64,000 nucleotides of DNA from Prosthecobacter sp. (GTDB taxonomy: Bacteria > Verrucomicrobiota > Verrucomicrobiia > Verrucomicrobiales > Verrucomicrobiaceae): positions 124,001-188,000 of the forward strand of contig JABARQ010000016.1 in the NCBI GenBank assembly GCA_019186985.1, given 5' to 3'. The position numbers were made by a program, and so were the translations under genes. How positions within the stretch are numbered: the first letter of the stretch is position 1; the number at the start of each line of letters is the position of its first letter. Below are positions 7,604 through 17,026 of this stretch, in pieces. The notes beneath the pieces were generated by a model, which saw only the letters and a list, made by a program, of their open reading frames with translations, did no database searches and was not told the DNA's origin.

Positions 7604-9982
7604 TCAGTCAACCAGACGGAACTCCGCACTCGCAAGCAGGGCCTGGCAGAACGCAGCCAGGCCCTTCTCCTGATCACCGGCATCCTCCAGAAACCTCCGC
7701 ACCATCCGGCGCTCCTGCTCGTCAGGCGAACGGTTGAAGCAGAGCTGAAAGGCCTCCTGAACCGGATCCTGCGCCTTTTGAACCCGCCGCGCCAGGGCCC
7801 GGGCCTGCTCCTGCACGAACGGCCCGTTCATCACATACAAGGCCTGCAGCGGCACGTTCGTCACATCCCGGTCCCCGGTGACCAGGCTTGGGTTCGCCAC
7901 ATCAAACTGCTCCAGAACATCCGGCAGATGATCCCGGATCACCGGCAGGTAGACGGATCTGTGCCTGGAACCGTCGAGGTCCGGTGGCAGCTTCGCATTG
8001 AAGCCGATCAACGACACCGACTGTCCGTCGAGTTCAGCGACCAGCGAGCCAGGCCGTCGCGAAAGGTCAAGCAGCCCGGAAACCGAAAGCATGGCATCCC
8101 GGATCGCCTCCGCATCCAGCCTGCGGCGGCTCGCATGGCTCAGCAGGCGGTTGTCAGGATCCACCTTGGAAGCCCGTCCGGGATCCCTCAGCCCGGCCCG
8201 GCGGTACGTCTCCGACATCACGATCTCCCTGATCATCTTCTTCACCGACCAGCCGCCCTCCATGAAGCGCAGCGCCAGGTAGTCGAGCAGTTCCGGATGG
8301 CTCGGCGCCTCACCGGTCGCGCCGAAGTCATCCACGGTGCGGACAAGCCCCGTGCCGAACAAATGATGCCAGATCCGGTTCACCATCACCCGCGCCGCCA
8401 GCGGGTTGTCACGACCTGTCAGCCAGCGGGCCAGCTCCAGGCGCCCGCTTTGATCTTTCGGCACCTGCACCCCGGAATCCCAGACCTTCGGAAAGCCGCG
8501 CGGCACCGCGTCGCGCGGATGACTGATCTCGCCTCGTTCATAAAGCGGCGAGTCCATGACCTCCGCATCCTTCACCCCCATGCACAGCGGCAGCGGGCGG
8601 CCTTTGTCATCCACCGCCTCCAGCGCCCCTTCGACGCCACCCCGCGACCAGAGGATGCGCAGCGCGTTGGTCAGAAGCTTGTGCGCCTCGCCGCCCAGGT
8701 CACGCCCCTCGGCCCGGGCCCTGGCGATGTATTCCTGCTGCGCCTTCTCGTCCGCGTTCAGCTTCGCCAGATCGGCCTTCAGCTGCCGGACCCGCTCCTC
8801 AGGCAGAGTCTTCCCGACGATCACCTGACCCGGAAGCTGCGGCAGGCGGATGAGGTGCCCGTGGTTGTTGTTCTCGGAATCGATCCAGTTCCCGTAAAAC
8901 GTCTGCGTGCTTTTGAAGATGCCCGCCAGCCCGTAGTAATCCTCCATCGTGAAAGGATCCGTCTTGTGGTCATGGCAGCGCGCACAGGCGATGCTGCTGG
9001 CCAGCACGGCCCGCGTCACCGCATCCAGCTGTTCGTCCGCCACGTCGGCGGCAAACTGCGCCTTGTTCTGTTCATTGAGCCCCTTGGCCCCGATCGCCAG
9101 GAAGCCCGTCGCCGTCAGCAGCCTCGCACGTTCCGCCTCATCCTTCGCGGGCAGCAGGTCACCCGCCACCTGCTCCGTGATGAAGCGGTCATAGGGCATG
9201 TCCGCGTTCACCGCATCAATCACATAGTCGCGATAACGCCAGGCATGGGGAAAGGCCAGGTTGGACTCCCTCCCGTTGGATTCGGCATAACGCGCCACAT
9301 CCAGCCAGTGCCTTCCCCAGCGAACGCCAAACTCACGCGAGGCCAGCAGCGCATCCACCCTGGCCTCCAGGTCCGCGATCTTGAAAGTGGCCGCCTCCTC
9401 CGGCGTGGGCGGCAGGCCGGTGAGGTCAAAGTGAAGCCGGCGCAGCAGGATGACCGGATCGGCTTCAGGCGCAGGCTCTAGCCCGTGCTCCGCCAGCTTC
9501 TCACGAATCATCCCGTCAATGCCCGCCTCAGCACTGGGCGGCATCACCGGCTTCCGATGGCTCCAGAAGTTCCGCCCCGCCGCACCTGGACTGCCGGAGG
9601 CAGCCTTCCCCGCCTCACGCGGATCCACGGCCCCGGCCTTGATCCAGGCCTCCAGGTCGGAGATCACCGCCGCAGCCAGCCTCGGCTTCTTCGGCGGCAT
9701 CTCCAGGTCCTGCTCATGCCTCACCGCCGCCAGCAGCAGGCTTCCGCCCGGATCACCGGGAACCACCGCAGGCCCGGTGTCACCGCCCTTCCTCAGGCCC
9801 TCCCGGCTGTCCAGCAGCAGGCCTCCCTTTGACTTCCCGGACTCCGCCGAATGGCATTCATAACAATGTTTGATCAAAACAGGGCGCACCTTCGCCTCGA
9901 AGAAGGCCTTCCCGTCCTCGGCCGCCGCAGCGGCGGCGGGCGGGGTCAGCAGCACGGCAAGAAGGCGTCGGTTCATGGTCAT
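7604..9982 (-). CDS. Exported cytochrome-c-like / DUF1549 / DUF1553 protein
   Basis: This 792-residue protein carries the layout typical of planctomycetes and verrucomicrobia: a signal peptide, a PSCyt1 cytochrome domain with one haem site (HCYECHSAE, C40-x-x-C43-H44), a DUF1549 region (from FDLTGLPPTPEEAATF through LDVARYAESNGRES and VAGDLLPAKDEAERA), and a C-terminal DUF1553 region (LARWLTGRDNPLAARVMVNR). It would act outside the cytoplasm. The biochemical role of the family is not established; links to sulfated polysaccharide use have been proposed. It starts 18 bp after the end of the DUF1501 gene and is clearly in the same operon. Two in-frame ATGs (9982 and 9976) are possible starts. 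Confidence 0.88.
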   Translation of the reverse strand: MTMNRRLLAVLLTPPAAAAAAEDGKAFFEAKVRPVLIKHCYECHSAESGKSKGGLLLDSREGLRKGGDTGPAVVPGDPGGSLLLAAVRHEQDLEMPPKKPRLAAAVISDLEAWIKAGAVDPREAGKAASGSPGAAGRNFWSHRKPVMPPSAEAGIDGMIREKLAEHGLEPAPEADPVILLRRLHFDLTGLPPTPEEAATFKIADLEARVDALLASREFGVRWGRHWLDVARYAESNGRESNLAFPHAWRYRDYVIDAVNADMPYDRFITEQVAGDLLPAKDEAERARLLTATGFLAIGAKGLNEQNKAQFAADVADEQLDAVTRAVLASSIACARCHDHKTDPFTMEDYYGLAGIFKSTQTFYGNWIDSENNNHGHLIRLPQLPGQVIVGKTLPEERVRQLKADLAKLNADEKAQQEYIARARAEGRDLGGEAHKLLTNALRILWSRGGVEGALEAVDDKGRPLPLCMGVKDAEVMDSPLYERGEISHPRDAVPRGFPKVWDSGVQVPKDQSGRLELARWLTGRDNPLAARVMVNRIWHHLFGTGLVRTVDDFGATGEAPSHPELLDYLALRFMEGGWSVKKMIREIVMSETYRRAGLRDPGRASKVDPDNRLLSHASRRRLDAEAIRDAMLSVSGLLDLSRRPGSLVAELDGQSVSLIGFNAKLPPDLDGSRHRSVYLPVIRDHLPDVLEQFDVANPSLVTGDRDVTNVPLQALYVMNGPFVQEQARALARRVQKAQDPVQEAFQLCFNRSPDEQERRMVRRFLEDAGDQEKGLAAFCQALLASAEFRLVD

Positions 9983-10000
9983 GACGCCCGGAAGTGTCCC

Positions 10001-11362
10001 TCAGGCGACGACGCGGGTCAAGACATCCCCGTGCACGTCGGTCAGGCGGAAGTCACGCCCGGCGTAGCGGTAGGTCAGCTCCTCGTGGTTGATGCCTAAC
10101 AAATGAAGCATGGTCGCATGCAGGTCGTGCACGCTCACCGGATCCTGCTGCGCCGCAAAGCCGAACTCATCCGTGGCGCCGTGCACCGTCCCGCCCTTCA
10201 CGCCACCGCCCGCCATCCAGACGCTGAAGCCGTAGTGGTTGTGGTCGCGGCCAAGCTTCGACTGCGTGCCGCTCATCTCCACGGTCGGCGTGCGCCCGAA
10301 CTCGCCGCCCCACAGCACGATGGTGTCCTCCAGCATGCCCCGCTGCTTCAGGTCCGTCAGCAGCGCCGCGATCGGCTGGTCGATCTCCGCCGACAGCTTC
10401 CGGTGGTTCTTCTCGATGCTGTCATGGTTGTCCCAGGGCTGCCCCGCCCCGTGCCAGAGCTGCACCATGCGCACCCCGCGCTCCAGCAGCCGCCGGGCGA
10501 TCAGCGTCTGCCGGCCGTGGACGCCATCGCCATACATCCGGCGCACATGCGCGGGCTCCTTCGACACGTCAAAAGCATCCGCCGCCTCCATCTGCATGCG
10601 GAACGCCAGCTCAAAGCTCTGAATCCGCGCCTCCAGCCTTGGATCTGAGCGCCCGGCCAGGTGCGCCGCATTGATCCGCCGCAGCAGCTCCAGCTGACGC
10701 AGCTGCACCCGTTCATCCGCATGAGGGCTGCGGATGTTCTCAATCAGGCGCTCCACCGCCTCGTGCTTCGAATCGACATACGTTCCCTGGTAGGCCCCGG
10801 GCAGGAACGCCGCCTGCCAGTTCTCCGCACCCTTGATCGGCAGGCCGCCCGGACACATCGCGATGAAGCCGGGCAGGTTCGCATTCTCGCTGCCCAGCCC
10901 GTAGGTCAGCCAGGCCCCGAGGCTGGGGCGCGGCTGGATCGAGTCGCCGCAGTTCATCAGCATCAGCGACGGCTCATGATTGGGCACCTGCGCCTGCATC
11001 GAACGGATCACCGCGATGTCGTCGATGTGCGCCGCCGTCTTCTCAAAAAGCTCGCTCACCTCGATGCCGCTCTGTCCATGCCGCCTGAACTTGAACGGCG
11101 AGGGAAACGCCGCGCCGGTCTTGCGCTCGGTGATGCGATGGCCCGGCACAGGCCGGCCCGCGTAGCGCTCCAGCGCCGGCTTGGGGTCAAAGGTGTCCAC
11201 ATGCGAAGGCCCGCCGTTGAGGAAGAAGTGGACCACCCGCTTCGCCTTCGGCGCATGATGAGGCCTCGCTCCCGGTGCAGCCATCACGTCGCCCAGCCCG
11301 AGCATGGCCAGCCCCATGCCGGATCGGCGGAGGAGGTCGCGGCGGCTCAGGACGGCTTGCAT
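10001..11362 (-). CDS. DUF1501 family exported protein (Tat signal)
   Basis: This 453-residue protein has a twin-arginine-type N-terminus (LSRRDLLRRSGMGLAMLGLG), so it is likely exported folded by Tat. The DUF1501 family has an alkaline-phosphatase/sulfatase-like fold. Visible family segments are VVHFFLNGGPSHVDTFDPKP near the N-terminus, VLWGGEFGRTPTVEMSG, and GRDHNHYGFSVWMAGGGVKG toward the C-terminus, with metal-binding-like Asp and His residues. It is the first gene of a two-gene operon with the cytochrome/DUF1553 gene (18 bp apart). A GTG at 11380 lies upstream in frame, but the ATG at 11362 directly precedes the signal. The substrate is unknown. Confidence 0.88.
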   Translation of the reverse strand: MQAVLSRRDLLRRSGMGLAMLGLGDVMAAPGARPHHAPKAKRVVHFFLNGGPSHVDTFDPKPALERYAGRPVPGHRITERKTGAAFPSPFKFRRHGQSGIEVSELFEKTAAHIDDIAVIRSMQAQVPNHEPSLMLMNCGDSIQPRPSLGAWLTYGLGSENANLPGFIAMCPGGLPIKGAENWQAAFLPGAYQGTYVDSKHEAVERLIENIRSPHADERVQLRQLELLRRINAAHLAGRSDPRLEARIQSFELAFRMQMEAADAFDVSKEPAHVRRMYGDGVHGRQTLIARRLLERGVRMVQLWHGAGQPWDNHDSIEKNHRKLSAEIDQPIAALLTDLKQRGMLEDTIVLWGGEFGRTPTVEMSGTQSKLGRDHNHYGFSVWMAGGGVKGGTVHGATDEFGFAAQQDPVSVHDLHATMLHLLGINHEELTYRYAGRDFRLTDVHGDVLTRVVA

Positions 11363-11471
11363 GACTGAACCAGTACGCACCTCGCGGGCCGGGCCTTTGC
11401 GAAACGTCCGATTTCACGCCCGGCGGTTTCTGCTTGGCGGCCCGGCTCCGCACCGCTCATCATCACGACCC

Positions 11472-12458
11472 ATGCCGCAGCCACACATCGCCATCATCGA
11501 CTGGCGCACCGCCCCGCAGGGCGACGCCGAGTCCGCCATTGAAAAACACATCATCGGCCGGGCCGCCCGGGTCACCCGGCATCTCTGCGACACCGATGCG
11601 GACATGGACGACGAGCTCGCGTCCGCCGACGCCGTCATCATCTGGCACAACATGCCGCTGTCCGCCCGCGGCATCGCCCGCCTGAAAAACTGCCGCGCCA
11701 TCATCCGCAACGGCGTCGGCTTCGACAGTGTTGACGTCCAGGCGGCACGCGAACGCGGCATCGCCGTCTGCAACGTGCCCGACTACGGCACCGAGGAGGT
11801 CGCGGACCACGCCATCGCCCTGGCCCTCGCGCTCTGCCGTCAGATCCTGCCGCTCGACGCCGAGGCCAAGGCCCTCGGCTGGAACATCCGCGTCACGCCG
11901 AGGCTGCGCCGCCTGAGCACGCTGACCTTTGGCATCGTCGGCCTCGGACGCATCGGCACCGCCACCGCCCTGCGCGCCAAGGCCCTCGGATTCAAGGTCG
12001 GTTTTTTCGACCCCTATCTCCCGAACGGCGCGGACAAGGCGGTGGGCGTCACACGGGCGAGGTCGCTCGACGAACTGCTCGCGCAGACCGACGTGCTTTC
12101 CCTGCACTGCCCGCTGAACGAGGAGACGCACCACCTCATCGGTGATCGTGAGCTTGCCCTGCTGAAGCCGGGCGCGTTTGTCGTCAACACCGCCCGGGGA
12201 GCCATCATCCGCAAGGCATCCATCCTTCAGGCGCTGCGCAAAGGCCGGCTTGCCGGCGCCGGGCTGGACGTCATCGAGGATGAGCCCCTGCGTACTCCGG
12301 AGGAGGCGGAAACACCCAACCTCATCGCCACCTGCCACGCCGCCTTCTGCAGCGTCGAGTCCAAGGTCGAGATGCGCAGCACCTCCGCCCGCATCGCCCT
12401 CGCCGCCGTCACCGGGCAGCCGCTGGAAAACGTTGTCAACGGCGTCACCGGCCTGTGA
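11472..12458 (+). CDS. D-isomer specific 2-hydroxyacid dehydrogenase
   Basis: This 328-residue cytoplasmic NAD(P)-dependent dehydrogenase would interconvert a D-2-hydroxyacid and a 2-ketoacid. It has the NAD-binding Rossmann motif (FGIVGLGRIGTATALRAKAL), the substrate-binding region CRAIIRNGVGFDSVDVQAA, the catalytic Arg in VVNTARGAIIRK, the acidic residue in LDVIEDEPL, and the catalytic His in ATCHAAFCSVES. The arrangement is closest to the CtBP/phosphoglycerate dehydrogenase branch, with no C-terminal ACT domain. The ATG at 11472 is chosen because conserved sequence begins there (MPQPHIAIIDW). It is divergent from the DUF1501 gene and followed 48 bp later by the beta-lactamase-like gene. 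The exact substrate cannot be told. Confidence 0.88.
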   Translation: MPQPHIAIIDWRTAPQGDAESAIEKHIIGRAARVTRHLCDTDADMDDELASADAVIIWHNMPLSARGIARLKNCRAIIRNGVGFDSVDVQAARERGIAVCNVPDYGTEEVADHAIALALALCRQILPLDAEAKALGWNIRVTPRLRRLSTLTFGIVGLGRIGTATALRAKALGFKVGFFDPYLPNGADKAVGVTRARSLDELLAQTDVLSLHCPLNEETHHLIGDRELALLKPGAFVVNTARGAIIRKASILQALRKGRLAGAGLDVIEDEPLRTPEEAETPNLIATCHAAFCSVESKVEMRSTSARIALAAVTGQPLENVVNGVTGL

Positions 12459-12506
12459 ATGGATGAAATGTGACGGAGCATTCCTGCGAAATGCTCGGTT
12501 AGACTT

Positions 12507-13592
12507 ATGAACCGCCGCGACACCCTCGCCCTCACCCTCGCCAGCCTCGGCATGGCTCCCCGCGCCCGGGCCGCCCTTTCCTCCATGCAGACCGTGAACA
12601 CGATCATCCAGGCCCAGGTGGACAACGGCACGCTTCACTCCGCCGTGCTGCATGTCCAGTGTGGGGCCGAAGTGACTCAGCAGGCTTACGGGAAGGCGGA
12701 GGCAAGTTCCATGTTCCTGCTCGGCTCCATCACCAAGCCCCTGACGGCAGCCGCCGTCATGATCCTGGCCGACCGGGGCGCGCTGAAGCTTTCGGATCCC
12801 GCCGTGAAACACCTGCCCGAGTTCAGCGAAGGCGCCCGGCGGGACATCACCCTCGAGCATCTTCTGACCCACAGCTCCGGCCTGCCCGACCAGCTGGAGG
12901 ACAACAACGCCCTGCGCGCCCGTCACGCACCTCTGTCGGAATTTGTGAAGGGTGCGATGCGCACGCCCCTGCTCTTCAAGCCGGGCACGAAGTATCATTA
13001 TCAAAGCATGGGTATCCTGCTCGCGGCGGAGATCGTCGAACGCGTGTCGGGCATGCCCCTGCCCCGGTTTCTCCAGCAGCACCTCTTCACACCGATCGGC
13101 ATGTCTCGCTCCGTGCTCGGTCTCGGGTCCCATGCAAAGTCGGAGATGGTCTCGATGCAGACGGAACATGCCGCGCCAGAGGCCGGTGCCGGCGATCCGT
13201 CCGCCCGAAGCTGGGACTGGAACAGCGACTACTGGCGGAACCTCGCCGCACCCTGGGGCGGAGCACACAGCTCGGCTGCGGACGTCGCCGCCTTCCTGCG
13301 CAGCTTCCTGCATCCCGACGGCCGCGTGCTGCGCGAGGAAACCGCCAGGCTGATGGTCCGGGACCATACCCCCGGCCTTGAGGCGCACCGCGGCGTCGGG
13401 TTCATGAGCGGCCCCATCGGTCTCGGCAAAGGTTGTTCGGCACGCGCCTTCGGCCACAGCGGCTCCACCGGCACCCTGGCCTGGGCCGACCCCGCGACGG
13501 ACACCAGCTTCGTGCTGCTCACCTCCCTGCCCAAGAATGTGTCCGGGGCGCTGCTGCTCTATCCCGCCTCCGACCAGGTGTCAGCCGCCTAG
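12507..13592 (+). CDS. Class C beta-lactamase-like serine hydrolase
   Basis: This 361-residue protein belongs to the beta-lactamase/D-aminopeptidase/esterase family. The nucleophile motif is S74-x-x-K77 (LLGSITKPLT). The second motif appears as YHYQS near residue 163, where family members have Y-x-N or Y-x-S. The third is HSG (FGHSGSTGTLAW, about residue 316) in place of KTG, as in many esterase-like members. LEHLLTHSSGLPD is a typical family segment. The N-terminus (MNRRDTLALTLASLG) looks like a twin-arginine signal, so it probably acts in the periplasm. The substrate could be an ester, a peptide or a D-amino-acid amide. It may be co-transcribed with the preceding dehydrogenase. Confidence 0.88.
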   Translation: MNRRDTLALTLASLGMAPRARAALSSMQTVNTIIQAQVDNGTLHSAVLHVQCGAEVTQQAYGKAEASSMFLLGSITKPLTAAAVMILADRGALKLSDPAVKHLPEFSEGARRDITLEHLLTHSSGLPDQLEDNNALRARHAPLSEFVKGAMRTPLLFKPGTKYHYQSMGILLAAEIVERVSGMPLPRFLQQHLFTPIGMSRSVLGLGSHAKSEMVSMQTEHAAPEAGAGDPSARSWDWNSDYWRNLAAPWGGAHSSAADVAAFLRSFLHPDGRVLREETARLMVRDHTPGLEAHRGVGFMSGPIGLGKGCSARAFGHSGSTGTLAWADPATDTSFVLLTSLPKNVSGALLLYPASDQVSAA

Positions 13593-13712
13593 CGGAGCTT
13601 GAAGACCTGCAGGCGGCGCCGGGCGCAGCAAGGCGCCCCCCTGGACCCGCCCGGATCAAGATTTGACCTGGTCCTTCAAGATTCACGGGTTCCGCCGCGT
13701 AGGTTTGCAGTC

Positions 13713-15887
13713 ATGATCCCGCGCAGCCTCTGCCTACTCGCCCTGTTCTCCACCTCCTCCCTCGTCGCACAGCAGGTCACCCTGCCGCTGCCGCGCCTGC
13801 TGACGATGATGCCGATGGGCGGCCAGGCCGGACAGCAGGTCCAGGTGACGATCACCGGGGAGAACATCGAGGACGTCACCGAACTCACCTTCTCCACGCC
13901 GAAGATCAGCGCGAAGCCCGTGGCAGGAGCCGCAAACCAATTCCTTGTCAGCATCGCAGCCGACGCCCCGACGGGCGTTTATGACGCCCGCGTGATGTCC
14001 CGCCTTGGAGTCTCCTCAGCCCGTGCGTTTTCCGTGAACCGCCTGCCCGAGGTGGTGCGCACGAAGCCGAACAACACGCTCGAGACCGCCCTGCCCCTCG
14101 CCGTCGGATCCATCTGCAACGCCACCATGACGAAGCGCGCCGTGGACTACTACTCCTTCCAGGGCGTCAAGGGCCAGGCCGTGGCCGTCGACTGCGCGGC
14201 GGTGGGCATCGACTCACGCCTCACCCCGGTGCTCGTGCTGGCCGACGCCAGGGGCGCCGACCTGAAGGTGAACCGCACCGGCGGCATGATCGACTTCACG
14301 CCCCCCGCCGACGGCGCCTACATCATCAAGGTGAGCGACCTCACCTACCAGGGCGGCGAGCGGCACTTCTACCGTCTCGCAATTCAGAAGGGTCCTGCGG
14401 AGCCGCAGCCGCACACCCGGATGGTCAGCGCCATGTCATGGCCGCCGGAGGGCCTGGCCGCCAGGGCAGCCGCCAGCGAGGCCGAGCCTAACAACAAGGA
14501 TGCCCAGAAGATCAGCCTGCCCTGCGACATCGCCGGCGCCTTCTACCCCGCCGCCGACGTGGACACCTATGAGTTCAGCGCGAAGAAGGGCGAGACCTGG
14601 TGGGTGGAGGTGGCCAGCGAGCGCCTCGGCCTCAACACCGATCCCTTCGTGCTCGTGCAGCAGGTCAAGGACGGCAGGTTCACCGACGTGGCCGAGCTCT
14701 ATGACATCGCACCGCCGATGAAGGTCACCAGCAACGGCTACTCCTACGACGGCCCGCCCTATGACGCCGGCTCTCCCGACGTGCTTGGCAGGTTCGAGGC
14801 GAAGGAGGACGGCACCTACCGCCTCCAGGTGCGCGACCTCTTCGGCGGCACGCGCAGCAATCCGCACAACCTCTACCGCCTCATCGTCCGCCAGGCCGCG
14901 CCGGACTTCTCCCTGGCCGCCTGGGCCGTTCACATGACCCTGCGCAACGGTGACCGCGCCGCGCTCTCCAAGCCAATGGCCCTTCGTCAGGGTGACGCAC
15001 GCGCCTTCGAAGTCGTCGTGCAGCGCCGTGACGGCTTTGACGGCGAGATCGACATCCGGATGGAAAACCTGCCCCCGGGCGTGAGCGCCGCCGGCCTGAA
15101 GATCGGCAAGGGCAAAACCTACGGCCACCTCATCCTCACCGCCGATGACAAGTCCCCCCGAGGCTTCTCGCTGGCGAAGGTCACCGGCAGGGCCGTCATC
15201 AACGGCAGGGAGGTCGTCCGCCCCGTCCATCTGGCTGGCATGGAATGGCCGGTGAAGGATGCCAAGGGCGAGATCCCCGCCCCGCGCCTCATGGCCGACG
15301 TGCCCGTCTCCGTGACCGACTCCGAACAGGCGCCGCTGACGATCGCCGCCGCCGAGGACAAGGTCCACGAGGCCGTGGCCGGCTCCACGCTGAAGATCCC
15401 GCTCAAGCTGACCTGGCGTAACGAATTCAATGGCACTTCCATCAAGGTGAAGGCCTACGGCGAAGGCTTCAGCTCCCTCAAGGAGTTCGACATCCCGCTC
15501 AAGGCAGCCACGCATGAGCTGGTGCTCGACCTCGCCGCCCTCAAGATCGCGCCGGGCGACCACACCTTCGCCCTGCAGAGCCTTGGCATCTGCAAATACA
15601 GCTACAACCCGGCCGCCGTGCCCCTGGCCGAGGCCGAGCAGAAGAAGGCCGAGGCGATCCTGGCCGCCGCAGCCGCCGAGGCGAAGAAGGTCGCCGCCAC
15701 CGACGCCGAGGCCGCGAAGAAGGCGGCCGAGAAACAGAAGGCCGCGGAGGCCGCCATGACCGCCGCCACCAGCCGGATGAAGTCCGTGACCACCGCCGCG
15801 AGCCCGACCGACACCGTGGAGATCCTGATCTCCAAACCCATCCGCGTGCACGTCAAGCCCGCCGCGCCGACCACTGCTGCGAAGTAA
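13713..15887 (+). CDS. Exported PPC-domain protein with Ala/Lys-rich coiled segment
   Basis: This 724-residue protein starts with a signal peptide (MIPRSLCLLALFSTSSLVAQ), then an IPT/TIG-like beta-sandwich (about residues 30-110: GQAGQQVQVTITGENIEDV). Two PPC-type (pre-peptidase C-terminal) domains follow; the segments VDYYSFQGVKGQAVAVDCAA and VDTYEFSAKKGETWWVEVAS mark them. A late part (about 640-700) is almost only Ala, Lys and Glu and is likely helical or coiled coil. Proteins like this occur near DUF1549/DUF1553 genes in verrucomicrobia and planctomycetes, and such a pair lies 4 kb away. The ATG at 13713 directly precedes the signal. No enzyme motif was seen. Confidence 0.8.
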   Translation: MIPRSLCLLALFSTSSLVAQQVTLPLPRLLTMMPMGGQAGQQVQVTITGENIEDVTELTFSTPKISAKPVAGAANQFLVSIAADAPTGVYDARVMSRLGVSSARAFSVNRLPEVVRTKPNNTLETALPLAVGSICNATMTKRAVDYYSFQGVKGQAVAVDCAAVGIDSRLTPVLVLADARGADLKVNRTGGMIDFTPPADGAYIIKVSDLTYQGGERHFYRLAIQKGPAEPQPHTRMVSAMSWPPEGLAARAAASEAEPNNKDAQKISLPCDIAGAFYPAADVDTYEFSAKKGETWWVEVASERLGLNTDPFVLVQQVKDGRFTDVAELYDIAPPMKVTSNGYSYDGPPYDAGSPDVLGRFEAKEDGTYRLQVRDLFGGTRSNPHNLYRLIVRQAAPDFSLAAWAVHMTLRNGDRAALSKPMALRQGDARAFEVVVQRRDGFDGEIDIRMENLPPGVSAAGLKIGKGKTYGHLILTADDKSPRGFSLAKVTGRAVINGREVVRPVHLAGMEWPVKDAKGEIPAPRLMADVPVSVTDSEQAPLTIAAAEDKVHEAVAGSTLKIPLKLTWRNEFNGTSIKVKAYGEGFSSLKEFDIPLKAATHELVLDLAALKIAPGDHTFALQSLGICKYSYNPAAVPLAEAEQKKAEAILAAAAAEAKKVAATDAEAAKKAAEKQKAAEAAMTAATSRMKSVTTAASPTDTVEILISKPIRVHVKPAAPTTAAK

Positions 15888-15906
15888 GGTCCCCCCGTGC
15901 TCCGGC

Positions 15907-16944
15907 TCATCCCTCCGCCACACAGGTGACGCCCTGGTGCCAGGTGCCCTGGATGAGGGTGAGGCGCGGAGTTTCCGGAAGCCCGAAGCGCCCCTGCTCA
16001 ACGCTGGCGACCAGCGTGTCGATGATCACGGCGGCGATGAGGTCCTCACGCTGCCAGATGCCCGAGTTGCTGCCGTGCGGGTTGACACCCTGGTAGGCCA
16101 GGCCGAGGTCAGCAGGAATTCTGCGGCCGGTAGCTTCCAGCATCTCCTTCATGCCGCGCACCTGGGAGATGACGGCATCAATCCGGTGCTGCTTCAGCCA
16201 GCGGCCCGCCGCAGCCGCGGAGTGCGGACCCAGGTCGGGAAGCAGGCAGGGCGGGATCCTGGGGATGCCGGGGTTCAGCAGAGAGAAGCGCGCCTCGGCC
16301 GTGCAGAGGCTGTAGCTGGTGGCGGCCTCGATGGCCAGCGTGGTGCAGATGCCGATGCGGCGGTGGCCGCGCCGGACCAGCGCGGTGAACACCTGGACGC
16401 AGTTCGCCACATCATCGGCATCGACGCTGTCGAGCGCCTGGATGATCTGGCTGGAGCCATTGTGGATGATGGCGAAATGCCGCCAGTTCAGCCGCCAGTC
16501 AGGCAGGTGAAAGGCGGCCTTGAACTGCTGGATGACCATGCCGCGGATGCCCTGCGCGCGCAGCCTTCGCTCAAGCCTCGGCGCGTCCGAGGGGCGCACA
16601 TGGTCAAAGCGCTCCAGCTTGTAGCCAAGCTCCTCGGCGCGCTGTGCGGCAGACAGCCAGTAGAGTTCATGCGGAGCCTTTTCCGCCGGCAGGGAGAGGT
16701 CGTGGTCGGTGATCCAGGCCAGCGTGCCCTGATGGGCGCGCGCCCTTCCGGCCCGGACGTGGCTCATCAGCTCGGCAAGCCGTGGATCGCGCCTGTAGCC
16801 AAGCCTGGCGGCGGCCTTCAGGACGCTGAGACGCACGGCCTCGGTGATGCGCGGGTCGTTGCGCAGCGCACGGGAGACGGTCGCGTGGGAGACGCCGAGG
16901 TGGGCGGCCACATCACGCATGGTGCAGGATGGCTTGCGGTTCAT
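15907..16944 (-). CDS. LacI family transcriptional regulator
   Basis: This 345-residue DNA-binding regulator has an N-terminal LacI helix-turn-helix (about residues 8-28: TMRDVAAHLGVSHATVSRAL) with the hinge helix region LSVLKAAARLGYRRDP. The rest is a periplasmic-binding-protein-like sensor domain, which in this family usually binds a sugar. It is divergent from the 1849-residue secreted protein across only 82 bp, so it may control that gene and itself. It is convergent with the PPC-domain gene. The effector cannot be told from sequence. Confidence 0.93.
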   Translation of the reverse strand: MNRKPSCTMRDVAAHLGVSHATVSRALRNDPRITEAVRLSVLKAAARLGYRRDPRLAELMSHVRAGRARAHQGTLAWITDHDLSLPAEKAPHELYWLSAAQRAEELGYKLERFDHVRPSDAPRLERRLRAQGIRGMVIQQFKAAFHLPDWRLNWRHFAIIHNGSSQIIQALDSVDADDVANCVQVFTALVRRGHRRIGICTTLAIEAATSYSLCTAEARFSLLNPGIPRIPPCLLPDLGPHSAAAAGRWLKQHRIDAVISQVRGMKEMLEATGRRIPADLGLAYQGVNPHGSNSGIWQREDLIAAVIIDTLVASVEQGRFGLPETPRLTLIQGTWHQGVTCVAEG

Positions 16945-16976
16945 GGACGGCCCTCAGGATGGGCCGGGGCCGCCGG

Positions 16977-16992
16977 TGGTGCAACTGGTGCA
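16977..16992. promoter_or_regulatory. Candidate operator in LacI-regulator divergent region
   Basis: Two copies of TGGTGCA (16977-16983 and 16986-16992), two bases apart, form a direct repeat. The TGCA cores also make it symmetric (TGCA-5-TGCA). It lies in the 82 bp between the LacI-type gene and the large secreted protein gene, where an autoregulatory operator is expected. It lacks the usual central CG of LacI operators, so this is tentative. Confidence 0.3.
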
Positions 16993-17026
16993 TGATTTTC
17001 GGCTCCTAACCCGAGGCAGCACCGTC

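Noticed and set aside
11463-13457. A 664-codon minus-strand frame opposite the dehydrogenase and beta-lactamase-like genes
   Set aside because: Both plus-strand genes have intact catalytic motifs. The opposite frame spans two genes, a sign of a composition artefact.
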